From Anaerobacillus sp. CMMVII (GTDB lineage Bacteria; Bacillota; Bacilli; Bacillales; Anaerobacillaceae), in NCBI RefSeq assembly GCF_025377685.1, contig NZ_JACEHK010000013.1:55837-119836 (forward strand): a stretch of 64,000 nucleotides of DNA, written 5' to 3'. Below, one piece after another: positions 9,843 through 18,506 of this stretch (its first letter is position 1; each line of letters begins with the position of its first letter). The position numbers and the translations under genes were made by a program. The notes under the pieces are model-generated. The model saw only the letters and a program-made list of their open reading frames with translations. It had not been told where the DNA came from and did not search any database.

Positions 9843-10804
9843 GTGAGTAAACGAAAGGTTTTTCAGAAAAGCCACTACCAGTAGATGTGCAAGAATATCT
9901 TGAGGAACATGTAAACTTGAAAGTATGGGATAAGACTGTACCGATAACAAGAGAACAACTTTTTAAAGAACTAGAGGATGTAGAGGGTTTTATTACTAGT
10001 GGCGTTAAAGTTAATGAAGAGCTACTTAGGCAAGCTCCTAAGCTTCGAGTTGTTAGTACGATTTCAGTTGGATACAATCACTTCGATCTAGAGGCAATGA
10101 ACACGTATGGTGTAATTGGTACACACACTCCATACGTGTTAGACGATACCGTCGCTGACCTAGTAATTAGTTTGATGCTTTCAGCAGCCAGACGCATTCC
10201 TGAATTGGACGCAATGACGAAGCGCGGTGACTGGAAAAAAGGGAATGCAGAACAATCGTTTGGTGTCGATGTCCACCATCAAAAATTAGGAATTATCGGT
10301 ATGGGACGAATTGGTGAAAAAATTGCTCAGAGAGCGTTGTTTGGTTTCGACATGGAGGTTTCCTACTTTAATCGGAACCGCAAATATGAGGTTGAAAAAA
10401 AGTTAAATATAAAAGCTTTACCTATGGATGATTTGCTAAAGGAATCCGATTTTATCGTTTTATTGGTACCACTTACTAGTGAAACAAAACAATTAATTGG
10501 TGAAAGAGAATTTATACTAATGAAAAAGTCTGCGATTTTTATTAATGCATCAAGGGGACAAACAGTCGATGAACAAGCATTGATAAATGCTCTTAAAACA
10601 AATGAAATTCTTGCTGCAGGTTTAGATGTTTATGAACAAGAACCGATTGATCCGAATAACCCTTTGCTAAAGATGGAAAATGTCGTGACCCTTCCTCATA
10701 TTGGGTCGGCAACATTGAAAACGAGAAATGCAATGGCGATGGTTGCAGCAAAAAATATCGTTGCGGCACTTTTAGGGGAAGGTTCTTTTTATCAAGTCAA
10801 GTAG
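9843..10804 (+). pseudogene. D-isomer 2-hydroxyacid dehydrogenase (GyaR/GhrB-like), frameshift near start
   Basis: A GTG at 9843 behind AAAGGGG begins MSKRKV and then hits a stop. Adding one T to the T-run at 9861-9865 joins it to FSEKPLPVDVQEYLEE and the rest, giving about 321 residues. The alternative GTG at 9887 lacks a ribosome binding site. The NAD-binding motif is GMGRIGEKIAQRA. The catalytic arginine lies in NASRGQTVDEQAL, the glutamate in YEQEP and the histidine in LPHIGSAT. This set is typical of glyoxylate/hydroxypyruvate reductases of bacilli. It may work with the upstream organic-acid carrier. The sequence after it holds a repeat of the second family. Confidence 0.82.
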
Positions 10805-10815
10805 TTAGACCGCAA

Positions 10816-10881
10816 TGAAAGTTCACTTTCACCAATATGATGGAACAACCCCTATTAGATAATAGAAAGTGAACTTTCGAA
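10816..10881. repeat. second palindromic repeat family, copy A
   Basis: Terminal inverted repeats (GAAAGTTCACTTTC and GAAAGTGAACTTTCG) enclose about 36 bases that include GGTTGTTCC on the lower strand. It matches copies at 12.1, 29.8 and 46.4 kb. Confidence 0.75.
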
Positions 10882-10927
10882 GTCAAAACAATTTACAAGG
10901 TAGACCAAAGAAATCGGGAGGTGAGTT

Positions 10928-12067
10928 ATGTCCAATATCATTTTTTCGGGGAAAGTTACCGACAAGATAGGTAATCAATTTTCTTATGAGAGACTTCGTG
11001 AAGTTTTTATGAGGGCTAGAGACATACATACCAAACTCGTATCAAGTAATAAAAAAATAGCCTATTTTTTTATTGATCCCTTACTTAATAGTTTTGAAGG
11101 AGCAAACCAATTTTATTTTGCTGTATTTGAATGTGAGAGAATTGATAAGATAAATACCTACAAAAGTGGTGCAAGTCCAGTCCAGGCGTTAGCAGATGCT
11201 AAAGAACTGATTGAATGTGGTTTATGCGATGCTGCCTTTATTTTCGGCTATGAGCCGTTACTTACAAATAGGCTGAAATACGGAAAAGAAGAGATAACAA
11301 AAGCGATGAGTATTTTTGAAAATCAAAGCATTATCAAATGTTATAACGAAATGGCGCGACTACTTTGTGTTGAATTGGGTATTTCTAAAGATCAGTTTGG
11401 TGAAATTGCTGATCAATTGTATATGAACTATTTAAGAACATTTGAACGTGAAGATAATTCAGTAGTTTTAAAAGATAGAGGAAGACGACTAGTCGATCAT
11501 GGAGCGGATTTATTTAAGTTAACTGACTGCGCGAATCCGAATATTGATTTTGCAGGCGGAGTTATCCTGGCAAATGATAGCACAGCTAATCTTTTCCAAA
11601 TTGCTAAAAACGAGAGAGTAAAAGTATCAGGAGTCAAATACTCAATGGTTGAAGGGGCACCTGAAAAAATAGGTGGGATTGTAGGGAAGCAGGGAAATCT
11701 ATTTCCTCATCTGCGACATGCCTTTTTACAAGCGCAAAATCAGTCAAAAATTAATGTAGTAGAGCAATTAAGGAATAAGAATCTGTACTTAGACGTTTAC
11801 ACATGTTACCCACCAGTTCCAATCGGATTTTTAATGGCAACAGGAATGATTGATTCTATTGATCAGCTGCCGGATTTATTAGAACGACATGAAATTACTG
11901 TTTCAGGGGGGATGAATTTAGCCAGAGCCCCATGGAATAATCCTGCCTTAAATGGGGTTATCGATATGTATCATAAATTGAAAGAGGGTACTGTATCCTA
12001 CGGCTTAATTCATGGTAACGGAGGTATTGGTGAAATACAAGGCGTAGTGATATTAGAGGTTATTTAA
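10928..12067 (+). CDS. thiolase-fold protein lacking canonical catalytic residues
   Basis: A 379-residue protein with a thiolase-like layout: an N-terminal half with KSGASPVQALADA at the position where thiolases carry the nucleophilic cysteine, and a C-terminal half ending with VSGGMNLARAPWNNPAL and IHGNGGIGEIQGVVILE, which align by pattern to the GHPxG and CxGGGxG blocks. The nucleophile cysteine, the second cysteine and the histidine of GHP all appear replaced. It is therefore probably not a normal acetyl-CoA acyltransferase and may be a non-decarboxylating or structural relative, comparable in status to DUF35-linked thiolase-like proteins. GGGAGGTG precedes the ATG. A decayed paralogue lies at 24.1-24.6 kb. 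It stands alone between copies of the second repeat. Confidence 0.6.
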   Translation: MSNIIFSGKVTDKIGNQFSYERLREVFMRARDIHTKLVSSNKKIAYFFIDPLLNSFEGANQFYFAVFECERIDKINTYKSGASPVQALADAKELIECGLCDAAFIFGYEPLLTNRLKYGKEEITKAMSIFENQSIIKCYNEMARLLCVELGISKDQFGEIADQLYMNYLRTFEREDNSVVLKDRGRRLVDHGADLFKLTDCANPNIDFAGGVILANDSTANLFQIAKNERVKVSGVKYSMVEGAPEKIGGIVGKQGNLFPHLRHAFLQAQNQSKINVVEQLRNKNLYLDVYTCYPPVPIGFLMATGMIDSIDQLPDLLERHEITVSGGMNLARAPWNNPALNGVIDMYHKLKEGTVSYGLIHGNGGIGEIQGVVILEVI

Positions 12068-12104
12068 AAGAGTTCTATACTGAGGGGCGAGCGATCAACA
12101 CTGA

Positions 12105-12182
12105 TGAAAGTTCCCTTCCACCAATAAGTGATGCAATAACAGTTGAAGAAGTAGTTGGTATCGACGAAAGTGAACTTTCGAA
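12105..12182. repeat. second palindromic repeat family, copy B
   Basis: GAAAGTTCCCTTCC on the left and GAAAGTGAACTTTCG on the right bound a longer interior than copy A. The lower strand keeps the TTATTGCATCACTTATTGGTGG pattern in parts. Confidence 0.65.
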
Positions 12183-12203
12183 GGGAAATCTATTTACAGG
12201 ATA

Positions 12204-12249
12204 GAGTGCACTACTTTAAAGCTTTAACGCGGTGGGGGTCAGACCCCCA
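12204..12249. repeat. main palindromic repeat, half copy 4
   Basis: The core (TTTAAAGCTTTAACGC) and the right arm (GGGGGTCAGACCCCC) are present; the left arm is missing. Confidence 0.8.
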
Positions 12250-12364
12250 ATAATAAGTCTTAAGAAATTTCAGAAAACTTATGGCATATATATTGATAAT
12301 TCAAATTACTTTATGCTAATATAATATGAACTAGCAAACTATGAGTCTACTTTTTACATAAGGG

Positions 12365-12402
12365 ACGTTTTTTGTCCAAGGTGGGACAAAAACGTTTTTA
12401 GG
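12365..12402 (+). promoter_or_regulatory. leader hairpin with T run upstream of ppc
   Basis: ACGTTTTTTGTCC and GGGACAAAAACGT form a stem of about 12 bp around a short loop, followed directly by TTTTTA. It lies about 65 bases before the ppc start. It is either the terminator of an upstream transcript or an attenuator in the ppc leader. Confidence 0.4.
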
Positions 12403-12465
12403 TAGAGACAGTCGAAGGTTAAAATGCCTGACTGATAGTTAGAAAAATAATTGGAGGGTGAAGAG

Positions 12466-15222
12466 ATGCTAAATGTTACTGTTAATAACAATTCCCTCTT
12501 GCGGAATGATGTAAAAAAACTCGGAAATATTCTTGGTGAAATTCTCGTTCATCATGGTGGAGTTCCGCTTTTGGAAAAAGTCGAAGCCATTAGAGAGAAA
12601 ACGAAAAACTTAAGAGAAAACTACAATGAGGAATTATATCAGAATTTAAAGGATGAAATTAGTAGTCTAAAGCCACCTGTACGCCAACAGGTGATCCGGG
12701 CGTTTTCGATATATTTTCACTTAGTCAATATTGCTGAACAAAATCACAGAATTCGTCGCCAACGGCAGTACCAGCTGCAAGATGAAGGTACGGTACAACC
12801 TGTTTCAATTGAAAGTGCAGTTGTTTCGTTAAAAGAAAATGAGTTCTCTGAAGATGCCATTCAACATGTGCTGAATGATTTATCACTTGAACTTATCATT
12901 ACCGCACATCCGACAGAAGCAACAAAGCGGACGGTGCTAGAAACACAAAAACGAATTTCAACGTTGCTCCAACAATTTGATAACCCAATGGTAACTAAGA
13001 AACAAAGAAAAGATTTGGATGAAAGTTTATTTAATGAGGTTACAGCTCTTTGGCAAACAGATGAATTACGCGAAAGAAAGCCAACCGTTTTAGATGAGGT
13101 AAAAAACGGTCTGTATTATTTTGATCAAACATTATTTGAGGTTCTACCTGGCATTCATCAAGAATTAGAAAATCAACTACAAAGCTATTATCCTGAACAT
13201 GATTGGAACGTACCGAACTTCCTTTCCTTTGGATCGTGGATTGGTGGAGACCGTGATGGAAACCCTAACGTCAATCCAGAGGTTACGTGGGAAACGTTAA
13301 TCCTTCAAAGGAAATTAGTTTTAAAGAAATATAAAGCAGCGATTACGGACTTAATGAGACGTTTTAGCCAGTCGACAACTCGGGTATCGGTTAGTGCGGA
13401 TTTCATTCATTCAGTTGACGAAGATGAAAAATTATACCTCGAACAAGGAGAAGTTTGGCCAATTGAAGCTGAAATCTATCGCCGAAAATTCGCGGTTATT
13501 TTAAAACGTTTACGAAACGTTGGACAATCTGAACATGGTTATCATGCGGCTGAGGAGTTGCTAGCCGATTTACGTAGTATTCTTGCAAGTGCCGAGAAAC
13601 ACCAACCTGCGAATAATAAGCTAAAATCTATTAGGAAACTGGTTCGCCAAGTTGAGTTATTTGGTTTTCATTTAGCTACTCTAGATATTAGGAACCATAG
13701 TGGTGAACACGAAGCAGCGGTAACTGAAATTTTAAAAGCTGTTAATATCACCGAAAACTATGCTGCTCTTGCTGAGGCTGAAAAAGTAGAAATCCTTGAA
13801 AAAATCCTGAACGAGCCAAGACCGCTTTTATTATCACAAGAAGACTATTCTAAAGAGACACAAGCAATCATAAATGTTTTTCAAATGATTAAAAAGGCTC
13901 ATTCTGAATTCGGTAGCCGTTCAATTGAAGTTTACCTAATTAGTATGACACAATCAGCAAGTGATTTACTTGAGGTACTTGTGTTAGCAAAAGAGGCAGG
14001 TATCTATCGCTTGCATGCTGATGGCACCGTCGAAAGTCATTTACATGTTGCCCCATTACTTGAAACAGTCGATGATTTAATCGCAGGTCCTCGTATCATG
14101 AAAAAATTGTTTGAGATGGACGTTTATCGTAATCACATTCGTGAACGTGGAAACCATCAAGAAATCATGCTTGGTTACTCAGATGGCAGTAAAGATGGTG
14201 GAACGTTAACTGCCAATTGGGAACTTTTTAAAGCGCAAAAAGAAATTCACAATATGGCAAAGAACTTCGAGATCAGATTGAAATTTTTCCATGGTCGTGG
14301 AGGTTCATTAGGACGAGGGGGCGGCCCTCTAAATCGTAGTATTTTATCGCAACCAGCGGAAACGCTGGGGGATGGTGTAAAGATAACAGAGCAAGGTGAA
14401 GTGTTGTCGTCACGCTACTTACTTGAGGATATTGCTTATCGAAACTTAGAGCAGGCAGCATCAGCCTTACTAGAAGCTTCTGCAAATGCTTCGAAAAATT
14501 TACTTCAGGGATATGTACGAGAAAAAGCCTGGGAAGATGCGATGGAAGCGATCTCCAGACAATCATTATTAAAATATCAATCTCTAGTTTTTAAAGATCC
14601 AGATTTCTTAACGTACTTTAAGGAAGCTACACCTCTACGAGAATTAGGAGCCTTAAATATTGGTTCGAGACCAATGAGCCGTAAGGGAAGTGAGCGTTTT
14701 GAAGATCTTCGCGCGATACCATGGGTGTTCGCTTGGACACAGTCAAGACAGATGATTCCAGCTTGGTATGCAGCTGGTACAGGTTTACATTCTTTCGCAA
14801 CACTTGGTGAGGAGAATTTGCAATTGCTTCAGAATATGTACGCGAAATGGCCGTTTTTTCAATCGACCATTAATAACTTGCAAATGGCTCTTTTGAAAGC
14901 TGATCTGCAGACTGCAAGGGAATACATTCATTTGGTAGAAGATAAGACGATAGCAAATCGTATTTTTCAAGATATCTCAGATGAGTACAACAGAACCAAA
15001 GAAGTGCTATTACAAATTACTGGTAACCAGGAACTCCTTGACCATTCACCAAATATAAAAGAGTCAGTAAAAAGACGTAATCCATATGTCGATCCACTAA
15101 ATTTCTTACAGGTAAATTTAATACAAAATATGCGCTCCACAGATGAAGAGTCTGAAGAACTACTAACAGAAGTTCTCTTAACAATCAGTGGTGTCGCTGC
15201 CGGGTTAGTAAATACAGGTTGA
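12466..15222 (+). CDS. ppc: phosphoenolpyruvate carboxylase
   Basis: 918 residues from the ATG at 12466, which follows GGAGGGTG; the frame also offers a TTG at 12451 inside the ribosome binding site, which I reject. The catalytic histidine lies in ITAHPTEATKR near residue 148. GGDRDGNPNV and FHGRGGSLGRGGGP are the phosphoenolpyruvate and bicarbonate site loops, and QSRQMIPAWYAAGTG is the C-terminal signature. The length is as in bacterial enzymes. The enzyme makes oxaloacetate from PEP and bicarbonate and so refills the TCA cycle in the cytoplasm. It is monocistronic with its own terminator. Confidence 0.97.
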   Translation: MLNVTVNNNSLLRNDVKKLGNILGEILVHHGGVPLLEKVEAIREKTKNLRENYNEELYQNLKDEISSLKPPVRQQVIRAFSIYFHLVNIAEQNHRIRRQRQYQLQDEGTVQPVSIESAVVSLKENEFSEDAIQHVLNDLSLELIITAHPTEATKRTVLETQKRISTLLQQFDNPMVTKKQRKDLDESLFNEVTALWQTDELRERKPTVLDEVKNGLYYFDQTLFEVLPGIHQELENQLQSYYPEHDWNVPNFLSFGSWIGGDRDGNPNVNPEVTWETLILQRKLVLKKYKAAITDLMRRFSQSTTRVSVSADFIHSVDEDEKLYLEQGEVWPIEAEIYRRKFAVILKRLRNVGQSEHGYHAAEELLADLRSILASAEKHQPANNKLKSIRKLVRQVELFGFHLATLDIRNHSGEHEAAVTEILKAVNITENYAALAEAEKVEILEKILNEPRPLLLSQEDYSKETQAIINVFQMIKKAHSEFGSRSIEVYLISMTQSASDLLEVLVLAKEAGIYRLHADGTVESHLHVAPLLETVDDLIAGPRIMKKLFEMDVYRNHIRERGNHQEIMLGYSDGSKDGGTLTANWELFKAQKEIHNMAKNFEIRLKFFHGRGGSLGRGGGPLNRSILSQPAETLGDGVKITEQGEVLSSRYLLEDIAYRNLEQAASALLEASANASKNLLQGYVREKAWEDAMEAISRQSLLKYQSLVFKDPDFLTYFKEATPLRELGALNIGSRPMSRKGSERFEDLRAIPWVFAWTQSRQMIPAWYAAGTGLHSFATLGEENLQLLQNMYAKWPFFQSTINNLQMALLKADLQTAREYIHLVEDKTIANRIFQDISDEYNRTKEVLLQITGNQELLDHSPNIKESVKRRNPYVDPLNFLQVNLIQNMRSTDEESEELLTEVLLTISGVAAGLVNTG

Positions 15223-15313
15223 TGGTTCATTGGGGCTGCGTTCAGTAAACGTTCTTTTTCGCAAATGAAAATACAGTTGAATAAACTTCAAACCAAAATA
15301 TTGAAAGATTCGG

Positions 15314-15350
15314 CCTCCAGTATATTAATACCTTACTGGAGGTAACTTTT
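15314..15350 (+). terminator. rho-independent terminator of ppc
   Basis: A 9-bp perfect stem (CCTCCAGTA with TACTGGAGG), an 11-base loop, then TAACTTTTTG. Confidence 0.75.
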
Positions 15351-15390
15351 TGTAACGACCTAATTGATCAGATGATAAGGGGAATACTGC

Positions 15391-15576
15391 TTGAAGGTAA
15401 AGGAACTTATAGAGAAGCTACAACAGCTAGATGGAAATTGTGAGATAAGAGTAGCCTAACGCAAAGGTTGGAGGCCTATATCTAATACAAAAGGGATCAG
15501 CGATATTATGGAAGTCATTGAGCAGGATTCTAATAAAATATTCTACTGTATTGATATTGACCTGGATAAAGACTAG
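15391..15576 (+). pseudogene. small broken ORF with internal stop
   Basis: A TTG behind AAGGGGAA opens LKVKELIEKLQQLDGNCEIR, a pattern typical of small phage- or plasmid-type proteins of about 60-80 residues. A TAA at codon 23 interrupts it, and the same frame then continues to EVIEQDSNKIFYCIDIDLDKD and a TAG. Because the frame does not shift, this is a nonsense change rather than an indel. No function can be given. Confidence 0.5.
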
Positions 15577-15682
15577 TTTGCATTTAATTGTTTAATAGAG
15601 TGTTAGGTGTTCTGAATACTCTGTAAATTTCACGTACCGTACTAAAAAAGATTTGTTAAGTATAAAAAAGAGATAGTTAAGA

Positions 15683-15734
15683 GGGGTCTGACCCCCGCTG
15701 CACTAAAGCTTTAACGCAGTGGGGGTCAGACCCC
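15683..15734. repeat. main palindromic repeat, copy 5
   Basis: A complete unit with core TGCACTAAAGCTTTAACGCA, flanked by A-rich and TTTT sequence. It lies just behind the stop of the DUF2812 gene on the lower strand and can serve as its terminator. Confidence 0.9.
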
Positions 15735-15758
15735 TTTTCATGGTAGCAACCTTTCCAG

Positions 15759-16964
15759 CTATTCAGAAATTAAAGCAATCTTTTTTGCGGTGTTTTGAAT
15801 TAAGGTGTTTATCTCTGCATAGCCATAATAGCGAACGTGGATGACTGCTTTGCCTTTAGAGGCGAACAGTTCTTTAGTCTCATCTTCTTCATAAACGATC
15901 AAAGAGTCAAAGTCAGTATGTTCGAGTTCTAGGAAAGTAGCGCCCCGATATGCAAAACTATATCTTTTAACTAAATCTGATATCAAACTATTTGCCATCG
16001 ATGGAAAACGCAACTGATAAACTCTAGTATCAATACTTGGCGAATATTCACCACTGTCATCCTGCCACATCTGATTAGGGACGAGACCTTCTTCGTTCGT
16101 ATCATATTGAATTGGGGCTAGTAAACTCCAACTATAACTATAGCGGTTACTCCAATCAACGTTGTTCACTATATAGGGTGAGTGGTTTAAAACAAGATGA
16201 GGATTTTGTTCAACATCTGCTAATCGGACAATAGGTAAGTCGGTAGTAACTGGTAATGTTTTTGTATCCATTTTAATAAGTTGCACAAAAGGAAGTATAC
16301 TTACAAATAGTAGTACGATTATATAGAGAATTGAAATGATAGAAGCTCTTTTCTGATGCTTTCGCCATGGTGCATGATGGTCAAGCGGCTTACCTTCTAA
16401 AAGTTTTTTTCGTAATGAGCGTATTGAAACTGCCGCTTGTAAGGAAGTATAGGCCAAATAAATCATAAAAAAGGTAATAATGGTTTGTTGGACAATCATA
16501 CCATCTACAAAAGCTAAAGTTGGTGTAGCATCAAGGAACCATATACTTGAATGCATGCCGACTATTAAAATAGTAGCGAAAATAGTGAGTAGGGCATTTA
16601 AGGTAAACTTTTTGTCAAGTTCCTTTAACGTATAAGCTTGCTCTGCTGGATCAGTATGTAGTTCAGGTGCGTTTAGCTCAGCCGGAGATGAGAATACATT
16701 GAATAGACCATAACTTGTAACGAAATTCCAGCCACATTCGGCGTACATTAGTTTTTGTTCAGTTGTGATTTTTTTGGTTTTTGACACATCAATACGATAC
16801 TTTGTTTTTTTGGGTTCTCCTTTTACAAACTGAGCAAAATGGATCCCCATTTTTTTAAGATGCAAGCCCTCTGCAGCCATATCCGAAAACCAACACTCAT
16901 GCTCACCGATTCGCCAATAATTTCTGGGGCGAAGTTTGCGAACGAATTTACCCAATGTCATCAC
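15759..16964 (-). CDS. DUF2812 membrane protein
   Basis: 401 residues. The N-terminal region with NYWRIGEHECWFSDMAAEGLHL and the KTKYRIDV strand is the DUF2812 domain (roughly residues 10-125). It is followed by four hydrophobic segments near residues 145-165, 175-195, 225-245 and around 20 residues beyond, and then a soluble C-terminal part. DUF2812 proteins are very often encoded directly behind a PadR regulator in bacilli, as here, with a short overlap. They are thought to be membrane partners controlled by that regulator. The natural signal is unknown. Confidence 0.8.
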   Translation of the reverse strand: MMTLGKFVRKLRPRNYWRIGEHECWFSDMAAEGLHLKKMGIHFAQFVKGEPKKTKYRIDVSKTKKITTEQKLMYAECGWNFVTSYGLFNVFSSPAELNAPELHTDPAEQAYTLKELDKKFTLNALLTIFATILIVGMHSSIWFLDATPTLAFVDGMIVQQTIITFFMIYLAYTSLQAAVSIRSLRKKLLEGKPLDHHAPWRKHQKRASIISILYIIVLLFVSILPFVQLIKMDTKTLPVTTDLPIVRLADVEQNPHLVLNHSPYIVNNVDWSNRYSYSWSLLAPIQYDTNEEGLVPNQMWQDDSGEYSPSIDTRVYQLRFPSMANSLISDLVKRYSFAYRGATFLELEHTDFDSLIVYEEDETKELFASKGKAVIHVRYYGYAEINTLIQNTAKKIALISE

Positions 16965-17268
16965 GCTCCTCTAAAATCCTTCCATCACGTACCAAAGCAA
17001 TTAATCGCTTGTACTCAGTTCGTAGAGCTTCTTCGCCATCTTTTGTAATACGATAGGTTTTTTTTCTGCCATCATCTTCCTTTAATGAAATAAGTCCGTC
17101 TTTTTGCATTCGTGAGAGGACACCGTAAAGAGTGCCAGGTCCCATTGCTAATCTACCATTTGAAACTTCTGTAATTGCTGTCATCAGTTGATAGCCGTGA
17201 TTCGGATTCATAAGCGCTAATAACACATAGTACATTGCTTCTGTCATTGGACCGCCGTTATACGCCAT
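16948..17268 (-). CDS. PadR-family transcriptional regulator
   Basis: The start at 17268 (MAYNGGPMTEAMYYVLLAL) follows GAAAGGATG; longer frames upstream would include the operator. A PadR winged helix covers residues 10-90, with LMNPNHGYQLM, the recognition region MGPGTLYGVLSRM and the wing DDGRKKTYRITKDG, plus a short C-terminal helix. It overlaps the DUF2812 gene by 17 bases, so the two are translationally coupled. A large palindrome covers the promoter and probably is its own operator. Confidence 0.88.
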   Translation of the reverse strand: MAYNGGPMTEAMYYVLLALMNPNHGYQLMTAITEVSNGRLAMGPGTLYGVLSRMQKDGLISLKEDDGRKKTYRITKDGEEALRTEYKRLIALVRDGRILEERDDIG

Positions 17269-17282
17269 TGCAAACATCCTTT

Positions 17283-17318
17283 CTATTATGTGAAGCGATA
17301 TATCGTATGGCATAATAG
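17283..17318. promoter_or_regulatory. palindromic operator of the PadR-DUF2812 operon
   Basis: CTATTATG and CATAATAG form outer arms around a central perfect palindrome CGATATATCG (17296-17305), a 36-bp symmetrical site. It lies 15-50 bases upstream of the PadR start, over the expected promoter. PadR proteins usually repress their own operon at such sites. Confidence 0.6.
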
Positions 17319-17444
17319 TAACGTTTAAGGGCTACTTAGTCAATGAGAATATTAATTGAAGGGGCTTATTCTGAAGGAACCAAAATAGGACTTAGTGAAG
17401 TTACCTAAAAGAATGTGAACTGTTATATTTCCATGTCGGTTCTT

Positions 17445-17485
17445 CGCTACTTTAAAGCTTTAGCTCACTGGGGGTCAGACCCCCC
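17445..17485. repeat. main palindromic repeat, half copy 6
   Basis: The core CTTTAAAGCTTTAGC is followed by the right arm GGGGGTCAGACCCCCC. The left arm is missing. Confidence 0.8.
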
Positions 17486-17577
17486 TAATACCCTATTAGA
17501 CCCTTTTTATAGGTATTTCTTTAGGTTGCTGCGCATAAAATTCATGAAAGAATGCAATTAATTGGATGGTGATTCTC

Positions 17578-17940
17578 GTGCATGAGATGTCTCTTATGTC
17601 GGAGATTTTAAACATAGTTTCTGAGGATGCGAAACAAAGGCGGTTTACGAAAGTCGAACGTATCGATGTGATTGTAGGGGATTTGTCAAATGTCTTGCCA
17701 GATGCTTTAGAAATGGCCTTTTTTTACATGCAAAAACAAGGGATGTGTTTAATTGACGATCAAACAGAGTTACGTATCATTCGAGAAGTGGCTAAAGCTA
17801 ATTGTCAAACCTGTCAGCTGGAATTTGTTCCTGATTATCGAATAGCGCTTTGCCCAATCTGTCAACTTCCTAATGGTGTCCTCGTGTCAGGTGAAACATT
17901 TAAAGTGGAATCATATGAAGGTAAGGATGAGCATTTTTAA
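17578..17940 (+). CDS. hypA: hydrogenase nickel incorporation protein HypA
   Basis: 120 residues from the GTG at 17578, chosen because HypA binds nickel through its N-terminal Met-His-Glu; an ATG twelve bases upstream would bury this motif. GGATGGTG lies just before. The zinc site is a pair of CxxC motifs (CQTC and CPIC) with 14 residues between them. HypA delivers Ni(II) with HypB to the large subunit of [NiFe] hydrogenases. It heads a set of hydrogenase genes that follow at short distance, but hypB-F are not in the window. Confidence 0.93.
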   Translation: MHEMSLMSEILNIVSEDAKQRRFTKVERIDVIVGDLSNVLPDALEMAFFYMQKQGMCLIDDQTELRIIREVAKANCQTCQLEFVPDYRIALCPICQLPNGVLVSGETFKVESYEGKDEHF

Positions 17941-18042
17941 ATAAATTTTACTTTAGATTATATGGCGCTGTCCAAGGTGACGTGTTTCGCCCTCTAGGTT
18001 TGTGCATAGGATATTGGGAATATGCCTTAAGGAGAGAAATAT

Positions 18043-18506
18043 ATGCAAAACATCGAGATGATCAGACTTCAATTGAATCACCTTATTACTCAAGCGCGTC
18101 ATGATATTTATAGTCTTTCGTCTATAGATGATTTATCTAAAAAGCAACTAATTCTTCAACAGTTATGGGATACGCTATCAAGTATTCATTTTTTAAGTGA
18201 ACTATTGGCAAATCAAGCTGCTAGTATACAGCAAACACTTCCTTCTGAAATACCAATTTCACCCCCACAACCCAATCAGCGGACCTTTACAATTCAAGAA
18301 TTAGCTAGCTACGATGGAAAAAATGGGAGACCTGCATATGTAGCTGTTAACGAAGTTGTATATGATGTGACCAACAATAGAGCATGGGCAGCAGCAACAC
18401 ATTTGGATTAGTAGCTGGAAAAGATTATACAAAAGAGTTTGCGTCGTGTCATGAAGGGCAGCAATCTATTTTGGCCACACTGCCAATCGTAGGGAGGGTA
18501 ACTTAA
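18043..18506 (+). pseudogene. cytochrome b5-like heme-binding domain protein of the hydrogenase operon, frameshifted
   Basis: The start follows AAGGAGAG. An N-terminal helical region (residues 1-75) precedes a cytochrome b5-like domain: FTIQELASYDGKNGRPAYVAVNEVVYDV, then the turn WAAATH. The first frame ends at 18411. Adding one T after CAT restores HFGLVAGKDYTKEFASCHEGQQSIL to a stop at 18504-18506, about 154 residues. The histidines in TH-FG and SCHEG correspond to the heme ligands of b5-like domains. The stop overlaps the start of the small subunit (TAATG). It is inferred to be an electron-transfer partner of the hydrogenase, which would lead electrons to a membrane or cytosolic acceptor. 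Confidence 0.72.

Noticed and set aside
9887..10804. Start of the 2-hydroxyacid dehydrogenase at GTG 9887
   Set aside because: It lacks a ribosome binding site and drops the first strand, whereas one added T joins it to a well-placed GTG at 9843.
15391..15576. Frameshift in the small ORF behind ppc
   Set aside because: Both halves are in the same frame; the break is a TAA codon.
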